Shown: positions 34,020 to 43,968 of the stretch, piece by piece
Layout: each line of letters opens with the position of its first letter
How positions within the stretch are numbered: position 1 is the stretch's first letter
Source: Cytidiella melzeri
Lineage: Eukaryota > Basidiomycota > Agaricomycetes > Polyporales > Irpicaceae
DNA: 64,000 bases
Assembly: GCA_022592445.1 (NCBI GenBank)
Contig: JABYQR010000045.1
Span: 62,001 to 126,000, forward strand
Direction of reading: 5' to 3'
Program-made: the position numbers and the translations under genes
The notes under the pieces: model-generated
What the model saw: the letters and a program-made list of their open reading frames with translations, nothing else
Told to the model about the DNA's origin: nothing
Database searches by the model: none

Positions 34020-34751
34020 CTGTGCTGTGGGGTCCTTTGCAAATGCGGGGACCTTTGCAAATCCTCCCCCAGACTCACTCACACAACAGTTTGCGTACCG
34101 GTAAAAGTTTCGGTATATGCAGCTATTCACTACATGAATATACATGTACTTTTTGTAATATTTGAAGGAGGGACGCAGCCTACCGAGAGTTACCGGCGTG
34201 GTTTGGGCCATCTCTTAGGCCTATATCTGACCAGATCCGACCAGATCCCAAAGATGCTGTCGGGCGGTCAGCTCGAAAGTTCTAGACAGGTTTCTTGAAT
34301 AGCATTGCTCCGTGTCAGTGAGTTTCGATTGAGTGCTGGGGACACGGGTGTGCTTGGGACGGGGAAGCTTTGCATCTGCGTGACGAAGAGTACAAACAGA
34401 GTGACAAGAGCTTGAACTCCGCTCTGATCCGAGAAACTAGCGGTGCATACGCACCAGACGTCGTAGAGCGCTACACGCTATGCCGAGCGGTGCTTCAATT
34501 TGCCGCGTGACAATCCTATCAATCTGTGACGGAAAGAGCAGGGACTTTTGCAAAACATGACTCTCGACGACGGCAACGTGCCGTCCCTCGTTCAACTCAT
34601 CTTTTCGTCTTGAAAACCTCCGGAAAACATACATTAGATGCTATCCTACGGAACAGTCAAAAAATTGTGATTTTTGAGTAAGTATTTGAGTACCTGTGTA
34701 TTTTCCAATCTGTCTCATGCCGATTTATTTGCAAAGGACCCCACAGCACAG
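34020..34751. mobile_element. 732-bp MITE with TA target duplication (Tc1-mariner/pogo-like)
   Basis: Inverted repeats of 25 bp, beginning CTGTGCTGTGGGGTCC, occupy 34020-34044 and 34727-34751 and match perfectly; both ends are flanked by TA (in fact TATA). A subterminal near-copy GGACCTTTGCAAAT follows the left end. There is no transposase ORF inside. TA duplication and such ends are the pattern of non-autonomous Tc1/mariner/pogo elements. It lies about 95 bases after the secreted-protein stop. Confidence 0.82.
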
Positions 34752-35455
34752 TATACTCGCTGTGCATCGACCAATGGCCAACATATATAACGCCTGTATT
34801 GAGTATGCAACGAATTCAGAGCCTGTAAGATAGGCCCAGTACACTCTCCGCTACTTCTGTCACAGTGTGACAATCACGTGGAGGAGCTTCGGCAGGCGTC
34901 GGCAGGCGCTTTTAGCTAGTTATCGAGAAATAATAGTAAGTTATGTCATTCAGCACTCCGTCGGCAAACAGTCGTTTATTTTGAATTTCTGAAATAACCT
35001 GTGCTAGCGCTCATCTTTTGCTGCCATTCTGGAAACCACTTCCTCACGTCTACCGTTTTAAAAAATCTGTAACGGAAGAATTCTAGTATACATGGTTTTC
35101 TACAACTCTTGGGATTTGTTTTTTTTCTGTATGGACATATGAGCTAGTAGATGGATTTAGACTGTGGCCCTCCGCAAAAATGGACGTAAGCGCCGTCACG
35201 CTTGCCATGTGATGTAGCGGGGAGTGAACTGGGTCTATCTTAAGACCTCCTGTCTTTCTCGCCGATTGAAATAAAAATGTCCTGTATTTTTGTAAGGGGT
35301 TCGTGGAAACTCAGCGCTCAGCTACCAACTACTCTCCCCACTTGAAGGCAGAGTAGACGGGATGTTTGACCTGTCGTGCCTTAGTTCACTCCTCTATCTG
35401 CAGTGTATTCTTCCATGCACAGACTATTAGGCATATATCTATATTGTCCTTGTGC
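34752..35455. other. Intergenic region downstream of ALG1
   Basis: 700 bases between the MITE and the ALG1 stop codon. No gene is seen; a short GGCAGGCGTCGGCAGGCGC duplication is present near 34890. The segment GGCAGAGTAGACGGG near 35346 also occurs at about 19581 beside the TRP1 fragment. Confidence 0.5.
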
Positions 35456-37489
35456 TCATGGCCTATCGACAGCTAAGTCAGTCAACAACATTGGCTTCAT
35501 CACGACATCCCAGTTCTGCGACCAAGTACACCACTCCCACTCGTCGCCATCAGGCGTCCGGCTTCCTGACCCTGGATAGCTACTTGACTGCATTGCACGA
35601 GGTGAACCCACTCTTCGTTTCTCTTGAGGCATATCATGCATGAGGGACGCGCGCAAGGCAGTCAGCGCAGGAGATTTTGGGAAATCAGCCAAGAGGCTCT
35701 AGAGGTAAAGGTCAGGAATGCGCAAGGTTAGCATGCGTGCCGTGCGCTCATACCTCCATCTGTGAAGCTAGCTGTTCTGCATTGTTGAAGACTAGACCGT
35801 TGACTCCGTCTTTCACAAGCTCGTCGAGACTGAAGGCATTGGAAACGAAGCATATGAGAGACGGAGCGGAAAAGAGAGAACCAGAGATACGCACCATGCG
35901 AACCCAAGAGCACACACTGGCAGCCCACACCCAAACATATCCACCACCTTCATCGGGAGGTCGATTCCCGATGAACTCGAATGTAGGGAGATGCCTAGGT
36001 CCGCAGAACCTAAACGCGCTACTCAAAACCCCGTGCATAGACAATAAACACGAGGGACCTACCCAGTAAAACAGGATAATCTGCCGCCTCCAGCCAAATG
36101 CTAATCAACCTGACATGTGTCCAAGTCCTTTCCTCATCCACTCCACCCTGCAGCTTTTCTACCTCCTTCAGATACTTTGCCCTGTCCGGGCCTTTACCCG
36201 TCACGACCATCAGCACCTTGGGCAGCTTCCCCGGGCCCGAAGAGGCTTTCGCCTTTTCGTCGTAGATCGTCAGAGCCTCGAGGAGCATGCTGAAGTCCTC
36301 GTCTGGTGTCCAGGATGTGCTGGAGACAAGCAGGGCGGGTCTGTCGTGTCGTTGAGAGGGGAATGGCTGGCTTTCCGTCATGGTGAGGTTCGGATGGGAG
36401 GAGACTTCTGTGAATGGCGTTGATACTGGCTTTGTGAAGTCGGGGAGCCATGGAAGGAGCGTGGGTGTTGACAGAGTGGAGTTGATTTTGAGAAAAAGCT
36501 ACAAGAAAGTACTTGAGTCAGAGGGGATTGTGAAAACGCGAGCGGTGAATCCTACTTCATGCATCTCTGAGTCTGACGCGCGGTGGAAATGTGATGGCGG
36601 TCGGTCATGCAAAACTAATTGGATCCCACTTGGTAATGATGAGTGCATTGCGTTGTTGAGAACCAAGTACAGTGCTTACCGAAGCCCCCACTTCTCGGCT
36701 AGGTGGTCCCGCATAGCTCGCGTGACGAACAGATGTGCATACGCTGTTCTTCCGAAGAAACCTTCAAACCTACACAGAACACGCATAAGAGTACGCTTTG
36801 AAAGACGCAAATGGTACATACCATTCTGCAACCCTCACAGCCACATGCCCTGGCCTCAGTTTCAACGCGAGGATACTGTAACCGAGGTTGTGCCAGTCGA
36901 TGATTACCTTGCTTCCTCTGAGCCAGCCAACGAGCCAAACCAGCGCGAGGGAAGGGAAACTTGGGGGGTTCTTACTTTGGAGACTTTGTTCAACATGTAG
37001 ACTCAAGTAGCTGTAGAAAGGGGTTACACGTACTTGTACAAGGATAAACTCTGGTGGATGTGGAACCCGTACGAGGAGAGCTTCGAGGATGTAGAATATC
37101 TGGAGTATAACTTTCCGAGGTGCAGCGGCGAGGAAGGGACTTCCTGGTATAGTCCTAGGAGGGTCTGGGAGGTATAAAAAACGTACTCGAGGGAGGGACA
37201 GGAGGGACGGTATCGGCTTTGATCCTATCGAACCGTCTCGTCAGTGAACCGAGATTCGCCATGCGCACTGAGAGCGATGACCTTTGTTTCCGATGATGTA
37301 CGTCTCAAACTCGTTCGTTGCAAAGCTCTCTGCGTGGTACATCATTCTGGGACTCCGTCCTACGTCTCCGAGGACGAGGATGGCGACCGAACGAAGCAGT
37401 GGCTGCTGCCTTGCTGTAAAGGCCAGCTTGAAGACTACAACTCCAAAGAGAGCCGCAACGCACAGCGCGACGATGATAGTCTTGTCCAT
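35456..37489 (-). CDS. ALG1: ALG1, chitobiosyldiphosphodolichol beta-mannosyltransferase
   Basis: This GT33 enzyme adds the first mannose to GlcNAc2-PP-dolichol on the cytosolic face of the ER, an essential N-glycosylation step. Blocks in order on the minus strand: an N-terminal TM ([16 protein letters not shown]), [19 protein letters not shown], a TM-like [105 protein letters not shown], then [14 protein letters not shown] and a C-terminus with [14 protein letters not shown]. All are Alg1 hallmarks. Several short introns interrupt the gene. The ATG at 37489 gives a normal N-terminus; an in-frame ATG at 37645 would add a 52-residue basic cytosolic extension, which other Alg1 proteins lack. 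Confidence 0.93.
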
Positions 37490-37715
37490 GGTGTGGTAAG
37501 GAGGAGGTCCCTTCGCTATCCGCTGTCGTCGAGGTGACGAAGCAACGACGCGAGGCTTGAGCGCGTTGTGCGGGAATGACAGATCATACGTGGACACGTA
37601 GGAGTTGGCGCTGCCACGACGCGGGGAGGCGTAAACATCACTCATATTGTAAGATAAACTAAAATAATATCCGCAATAGCTGTTATATGCCATTATTAAG
37701 TTTACCACCCCCACC

Positions 37716-38903
37716 ATGGACATGGACATAGAACACTCACGTCTTTTGCATCTAACTCGTCCAGAGCTTGTAGCGTTGTCCATATTCCTCTCTTACTTCT
37801 TGTTGATTATTTTTCTGTTTGTCTTGATAGCCTATTCGTTGTGGCGCAACAGCGGAGGTCTCAATGGCCACCAACGCACCGCCGTCAGAGTATTCTCATC
37901 CTTAGCTGCGTCAAGTTTCGGATTTACTTGGTATTGTGAGTGCAATATCATACACTACGGTCTCTTCACTACGCTAAGTGGTCCTAGACATGATTGGCTT
38001 TCTACTGGTGCGTATTTCCCTCGAGCAACTTGCAAGACGAACTTCATGCTTACCGTGCATGTAGTGGAGTTTCAGGACCTTCGAGTCGAGCCACTACACT
38101 GCAACATCGCAGTATGAGCTTGACGGCCTGAGCAGGCTGACAACGTGGCTTGTTCACTCCGACCTTTTCGAACAAGCATGGTCAATCGTGTGCACTGGCC
38201 ACATGAACTGGTGGTGGAGTGAAAAACTCTGCCTGTTCACGGTCGGGTACTGGACTATATTTCTTGCCACAGAAGGTTCGTTTTCACACACACTCTCTCT
38301 CAGGCTGCGCCCCCTGTCTTACACTCTTTAGGTCGCACTCGCTCAATACCTCACCTGTGGGCGTACATGCTCCTTGGCCAAGTTGTTGCCATCAGCGTTG
38401 CGGCGAACCTTTGCCACGTAGCCATCTCACTATCGCCTGCACCACAGCTCAAACCGACCACTTCTCCGCCTTTGATACTCTGGTTGAGCGTCTGCGCGTC
38501 GCTGGTCACGGTCGTGTTTTCCCCATACACAACCGAGGGAACGTTCCTGCCAAACCTGCTGATCATGCACTTCTTCATCGTACTCCCTCTCATCTTCCCT
38601 CTGAAAACCTCCGGCAAATCATACGCCACGTCTACGATATACGCTGCTGTAGCGTTATTCAGCATTGCTTTGCATACCTGGACGACAGGTCGGGCGCTCC
38701 TTGCACTACCACAACATATGCGCTCGCTCGCCGGGTTTGCGCAATTCGCAGTGGAGATATTCTACTCCCATCCTGCCCAATCTTCTATCAGCTGGGATGT
38801 CGTCTGGACGTTCATCTCTCTCTCGGCTTGGTTATACCTTTCCCCTGTAGATAAATCTACAAATGTTTCAGACGCCAAATGGGCAGGTAAGAAGGAAGAG
38901 TAG
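37716..38903 (+). CDS. Multipass membrane protein, conserved fungal unknown
   Basis: Four exons: 37716-37935, a 20-nt microexon 37988-38007, 38065-38275 and 38332-38903, giving 340 residues with consistent phase. About seven hydrophobic segments are visible: residues 17-40, 55-82 (across the microexon), 125-150, 160-180, 190-215, 225-245 and 250-280, plus a shorter one near 310. The C-terminus is hydrophilic and basic/acidic (SDAKWAGKKEE). The loop with TTWLVHSDLFEQAW, MNWWWSEKLCLFT is well conserved in look but I cannot assign a family name. It could be an ER or vacuolar membrane protein. The start lies only about 70 bases from the alternative upstream ATG of ALG1, so the two genes share a very compact divergent promoter. 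Confidence 0.75.
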
Positions 38904-39167
38904 ATACCATTGGACTGAGGCTAGGTCGCTCGGCTGCAGCTACTTGCTGTATGTATCATGACTCTGACGCAAACTGCCTCGTGGCCCTCCGGTTAGAACA
39001 GAGATATTTTTACTCCTCAATACAGTACAGTGCAATACCTATGTGTAGTATAGACCATGACCCTAAAACCCTTGAAGAAACCTCGCTCCCTCTCCCTACG
39101 CATTCATGATATGAGCGACTAGATATAAGAATCATCAGTCATTGAACAGCAACTTGCAGAAAACCCA

Positions 39168-39910
39168 TTATGACAAACCTTCGCCTTTGAACGCCTCGTA
39201 CATCTCCCTCAGTATAAGCGGAGACCTCAAGCCACTCATATCACCTTGAGGAAGGGCGTTGTCCACGACGCCAGCGGTCCATTTCATCACCATCTGGTCA
39301 AGCGAGCTTGAACTCGTGCAGACATCGATCTCGTTCATCCCGGCAGCGTCGCTATTCCTGCGCCGTGTCATCGTCGGTCCAAAGTAATCCGTCTGGAAGA
39401 TGAAAAAAAAACGGTCGGCCAGAGCTTCGAATGGAGCTTATTCAGAGTGGGAACGTACGGCGTTTTGTCGAACAGGCTTGGGTGTCTCAGCCCCCGAATC
39501 GGTCTCCTCCTCAGTGTCACTGCCATCGTTCAAATTGGCGTCGATGTTATCCATCCCATCGCATAGTTCTGAGAATGCTTGGTATTGCTCTCGGACAGTC
39601 TGAGTGATGAGGCTGTTTATGCGGGACTGCGTTGCAACGTCAGATAGCTTATCCAACAAGGGGGGTATGGTTGGGCTGCGCACGAAGTATGATGGAAGCC
39701 CCCGCACCTCGAATTGCTTCGAAACTCCTCTAGAGTAGTACCCTGAGAGAAAAGCAAGTAGAAGTGTGAACGCTAGTAGCTGTGAAATACTTCGTTAGTA
39801 CAATGGTGATGACCTGGACATGGTTATGAACATACGGAGGAGTTGGATGGAGGCGTGCTTTGTACGTCGCATCTTTCTGCTAGGATATTCGAGTAGCTGT
39901 AGAGCGACAT
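39168..39910 (-). CDS. Conserved single-pass membrane protein, unknown function
   Basis: Three exons, 39910-39836, 39779-39459 and 39392-39168, give 206 residues, all phase 0. Residues 26-41 (LLAFTLLLAFLSGYYS) form one transmembrane segment close to the N-terminus. The rest is soluble: VRGLPSYFVRSPTIPPLL, INSLITQTVREQYQAFSELCDGMDNIDANL, an acidic DGSDTEEETDSGAETP stretch with candidate phosphosites, and DYFGPTMTRRRNSDAAG. The quality of the segments suggests strong conservation, but I do not recognise the family. A type II or N-anchored topology is likely. The start is fixed by the splice phase of the first intron. Confidence 0.7.
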
Positions 39911-41355
39911 TTTTGGCACGCTGAAGGTCGTGGAAGGTTTTATGGTAGCGAGGGGAGAGCGTCAGTGGAAGACAGGTGAGGTTTCTGGGTCACAAGGAGT
40001 TAGACGTACTCTATATACTAGACAGCGATATTGAAAAGTACCTAGGTTCTTGGGAGACTCAAACGCAAAACTCGAACAGCCTTGCGCCGTTGAAGACAAT
40101 TCTGTCGACTTTGGCAGAGCGTTTTGACAGGGAAGCAGAGCATATTTTCGCAGGTCGTCCATTGAAATGACAGCAAAAAGCACACAGAACCAAGATTAGC
40201 CTTGACTGGCTGAGGGAAGCTTGCCTTTCGAGAGACGCGGGCCCCCCGAGGCGCAAACTTGGGCTACTCGGGCCCGCCACCCTTCACGCCAAAAGTGCAA
40301 CCTGATTGCATTCATTGGCTGCAATACACCGAAGCTTTTAAGAGACATTCGGAAAACCAAAATGAAGGACGTTACCTCTGACACTTGAGTCTTTTCAGCT
40401 GTTCGGCGGTGGGTATATACTGTCCGAGTCATAAAACTGGCTCTCAGTTGCCAACGGGTCGGGCTAGTAGGCCAGGCGCGAAGTTATGCAGTCGCCATTG
40501 GAAATCCTGTAGGTGTGTCAGGCTAGGATGTCTCGCACAAGCTTTAGAGTGTGGAATGCCATGGTCGGGAAACGAACTAGGTGCAAATGCTAGCGCTGTG
40601 TTTTTTTTCGAGCTCAGATCAGACCCAGACACACCCGTAAAAAGGAGGTGAAAGCTTTGTGGCGTCCGTCTCTGCGGTCGCCCACCGTAGCTCTAGCCTT
40701 GGCCACTGCGACCATTGCTCGTGGCTGCGCTGGACAACGTCGCTGACGACCTGTGCGGCGATGGCTGCCCAGGTCCTCAGGGCCGCACTACTGAGCTAGG
40801 GTTTTATGCTTGTCAGGTGCTTGCTTTCGCTTGGCTGAAAGTGATCACGGAGGTCATGCTACCTCAAAGATGAATCTACCATTAGCCCAAGGCAATGCTG
40901 GTGCGTTGATCCGTATACCGAATCTTTTCAGAGGACCTCCTGTGCTTACTGTCTCTCTGATTACCATGCTAGCAACGACTAAAAGGTGTCTGCTGGTTCG
41001 CCTCCTAACCTTCAACGTTCACTTAATGCATGCTGCTAGGGGCCGCAGTATGTACCGAAGTGTTCACGTGGCACGTGAACGCTTCGGCGCCCCTAGCAGC
41101 ATGATGTAATCAGTATGCATCAAGTTACGTGCTTCAGACATCTGTCAAGTCGTGAGACTTTCCGACTCTAAACCGTGTTTTGGTCGGCTGACCGTACCGT
41201 GCCTTTCCCATGTTCATGGGCATCGCCTCCACCGCGCTGCCGAAGCAGGCTACTATCAGGTGCCAGCGTGAGATAACTGGCAGACAAGGCTACTTAACAC
41301 TCAGGCAAGTCGTCGTAGATGCTCATTCGCTGTCTCAATCGCGTATCTTTGAACC
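39911..41355. promoter_or_regulatory. Long divergent intergenic region with hairpin and E-boxes
   Basis: 1.4 kb between the single-pass protein (-) and the flavin monooxygenase (+). No coding exon with valid phase was found. A strong interrupted inverted repeat lies at 41029-41103, annotated separately. The region probably contains control sequences for the monooxygenase. Confidence 0.5.
41029..41103. repeat. 75-bp foldback repeat with paired CACGTG boxes
   Basis: The outer arms CATGCTGCTAGGGGC (41029-41043) and its exact complement (41089-41103) enclose inner arms 41056-41070 and 41072-41086, which pair with one mismatch. The centre reads TTCACGTGGCACGTGAA, two overlapping CACGTG E-boxes. 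It starts about 325 bases and ends about 250 bases upstream of the monooxygenase ATG. Confidence 0.9.
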
Positions 41356-43808
41356 ATGGTGATCACCACAGACCTCCCAACTACCGCAAAACTCGGTATC
41401 CCGACCTCTGAGATCAAAAGCATCGACCACGGAGCAGTCGCGACCGAATGGCTGCGCTCCTTTGAGCAGGCGGTCTCAAAGGGCAACATCGACGGGATCC
41501 TTTCGCTTCTCACAGACGATGCCTGGTGGCGCGACATCCTTTCTATGACTTGGGATCTGCGGAACTTTCAAGGTCAAGTCAAGATAAAGCAGTTCCTCAA
41601 AGATCGCCTCGCCATCTCGAAGCTTTCAAACTTCAAACTCACTTTTTCCAACGTCGACGACCTCTACGAAGACCTCGCATGGCTCCGCGGGCACTTCACC
41701 TTTGACTGCGACGCCGGCGCAGGTAGCGGCGTCTTCCGCATCGTCCCCGTCGAATCCAAGAGAGGGCAACGCGAGTGGAAGGCCCACACCTTTTTCACCA
41801 ACCTTGAATCTCTCAAAGATTTCCCAGAGTTGACTGGCTGGCGTCGCAACTTTGCTCCCAACCACGGCAAGTGGATCGCCCAGCGCCAGCGTGACATGGA
41901 ATTCCTGGAGAAAGACCCCGAAGTACTTGTTGTCGGCGGTGGCCAGAGTGGCCTGGAGACCGCCGCTCGCCTGAAGCTGCTTGGCGTTTCGACTTTGGTC
42001 TGCGAGAAGCAAGCTCGTGTCGGAGATCAGTGGAGGCATAGGTATGCTGCATTGTGTCTGCATGACGTTGTCTGTGAGTACTATCTCGCCCTTCGAACCA
42101 CTCGTGTCTCGCTCATTTGCACCAACAGGGTATGATCACATGCCATACGTACCGTAAGACCTGCAACATCTTCATCTTGAGTGCAATCATGTAATTCTCC
42201 CTCAGGTTCCCATCCTCGTGGCCCGTATACACTCCCGCTCAGAAAGCAAGTCATTCACTAGTCAAAGAGATATGGAATCTGACCCAACCACACTCAACAG
42301 CTCGCGGACTGGCTCGAGTCGTATGCCAAAACCCTTGAACTCGATGTGTGGACTTCTGCCAAAGTCGTCTCGGCCAAGCAAGAAGAGAACGGAAAATGGG
42401 CCGTGACTGTGCAGCGTGGAGATAAGGATCGCGTACTTCACGTCGATCACGTCGTATTCTGTCTCGGAATTGGCGGAGGTACTCCCAAGATGCCAAACAT
42501 CCCTGGAATGGTACGTACAAACAACGCTCTAGTGCTCTGCTCACATCTAATCCTTGTTCTACAGAAAGACTTCAAGGGCCAAATCTTGCACTCCATTCAG
42601 CACGACAAGGCGTTGGACCACGCTGGGAAAAAGGTCGTGGTTGTTGGCGCGTGCACGTCAGGTAAGAGACCTTGTCAGTGCAGTACATCGTTTGGTCTCA
42701 TTGCTGACGCGGCGCCTCTACTGTACAGCTCACGATATCGCTGCTGACTACTATGAGCATGGCGTGGGTAAGTTGCTGCAGCCATTGTTCTTTATCACCT
42801 TACGCTCAACCACATGATAACAGACGTCACTATGTGGCAACGCGGCAAGACTTACATAATGACGACGAAGGAGGGTATGCCGAGGCTCATGAAAGGTACG
42901 TCGGTCATCCCGTGAACACATACAATTGTTAAACACTCGTGTGGGTAGGCGTGTACTGGGAAGACGGCCCTCCGGTTGAAGTCGCCGACCTCATCGACAA
43001 CTCCTTGCCTATCCCTTACCGCAAGATGATTCACACCCGCATCGCAAAGGATATTGCGGAAGCAGACAAGTAACGTCATATCCCACCTGGACTTTTCGCA
43101 AGGTTAATGTTGCATCGTTTAGGGAGCTGCTTGACGGTCTGAGAAAGGTCGGATTCCAACTCACTATGGGAGAAGATGATTCTGGGTTCTTGATTCTAGC
43201 ACTCCTCCGCGCAGGAGGGTATTATCTCGGTACGATCACTACTCAATCCCCTTCGTTTTTATTGCTAACCAAACTCAAATATGGCCAGACGTCGGAGCGA
43301 GCCAGCTGATCATCGACGGCAAAATCAAGTTGAAAGCCGGTAGCGGCGGTATCAAGGAGTTCACAAAGGACGGACTCATTGCTGAGGACGGCAGCGAAGT
43401 CAAAGCGGACGTCGTCCTTTTCGCCACTGGGTACGGAGATGCTCGCGAACCCATCCGCAACATTATTGGTCCCGAACTCGGGGACAAGCTTGCGCCGATC
43501 TGGGGTCTCGACAACGAAGGCGAGCTTCGTAGCTGCTGGAAGGAGCTAGCGGTCCCCAACGCGTGGCTCATGATGGGTGCGTTCTGCCTACTGCTGCATT
43601 ACACTGCACACTGAAACGTACTGACGACGTTGTTTACTAGGTAACTTTGCTTGGTGCCGCTTCTACTCCAAGGCTGTGGCTCTTCGTAAGTCCCATCCTC
43701 GCCGACTTTTTATCGTCACTCTTACTCAACCGCGACCTCTCAGAAATCAAAGCGAAGCAAGCAGGAGTCTTGGGCGAACGTTACTCTGCTCCTGTCAAAT
43801 GGGACTGA
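41356..43808 (+). CDS. Flavin-containing monooxygenase with N-terminal NTF2-like domain
   Basis: About nine exons. Residues 30-150 resemble an NTF2/SnoaL-type fold (EWLRSFEQAVSKGNIDGILSLLTDDAWWRDILSMTWD). The FAD-binding Rossmann motif VVGGGQSGLETA lies at about 194-205 with VCEKQARVGDQWRHRY after it; then GYDHMPYVPFPSSWPVYTP, the linking VDHVVFCLGIGGG, HSIQHDKALDHAGKKVVVVGACTSAHDIA (NADPH-site GxGxxx variant), MWQRGKTYIM, and ATGYGD in the C-terminal part. It ends KWD-stop at 43808. This arrangement is common in Ascomycete and Basidiomycete FMO/Baeyer-Villiger-like oxidases; substrates are unknown and secondary metabolism or detoxification is inferred. Around 42050-42330 the first two introns were not exactly resolved. 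Confidence 0.9.
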
Positions 43809-43968
43809 GCAGAGCGGTAAAGCACTTAAACGGGGACTTTTAACCTAAGCTGTATTTCTACCACTTTATTGGATGGTTTGACATGATCAAAAAAATTGTA
43901 TCAATACAAACTGTCGTTTATGTACAAGGATACCGCTGCTCATGGAACTACGCAGGCAGAAATTGTCT

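Noticed and set aside
36380..37000. 206-residue plus-strand ORF
   Set aside because: Antisense to clear ALG1 exons and introns.
39962..40432. Possible upstream exons of the single-pass membrane protein
   Set aside because: The frame that joins the TM exon in phase begins at the ATG at 39910; upstream frames do not splice in phase.
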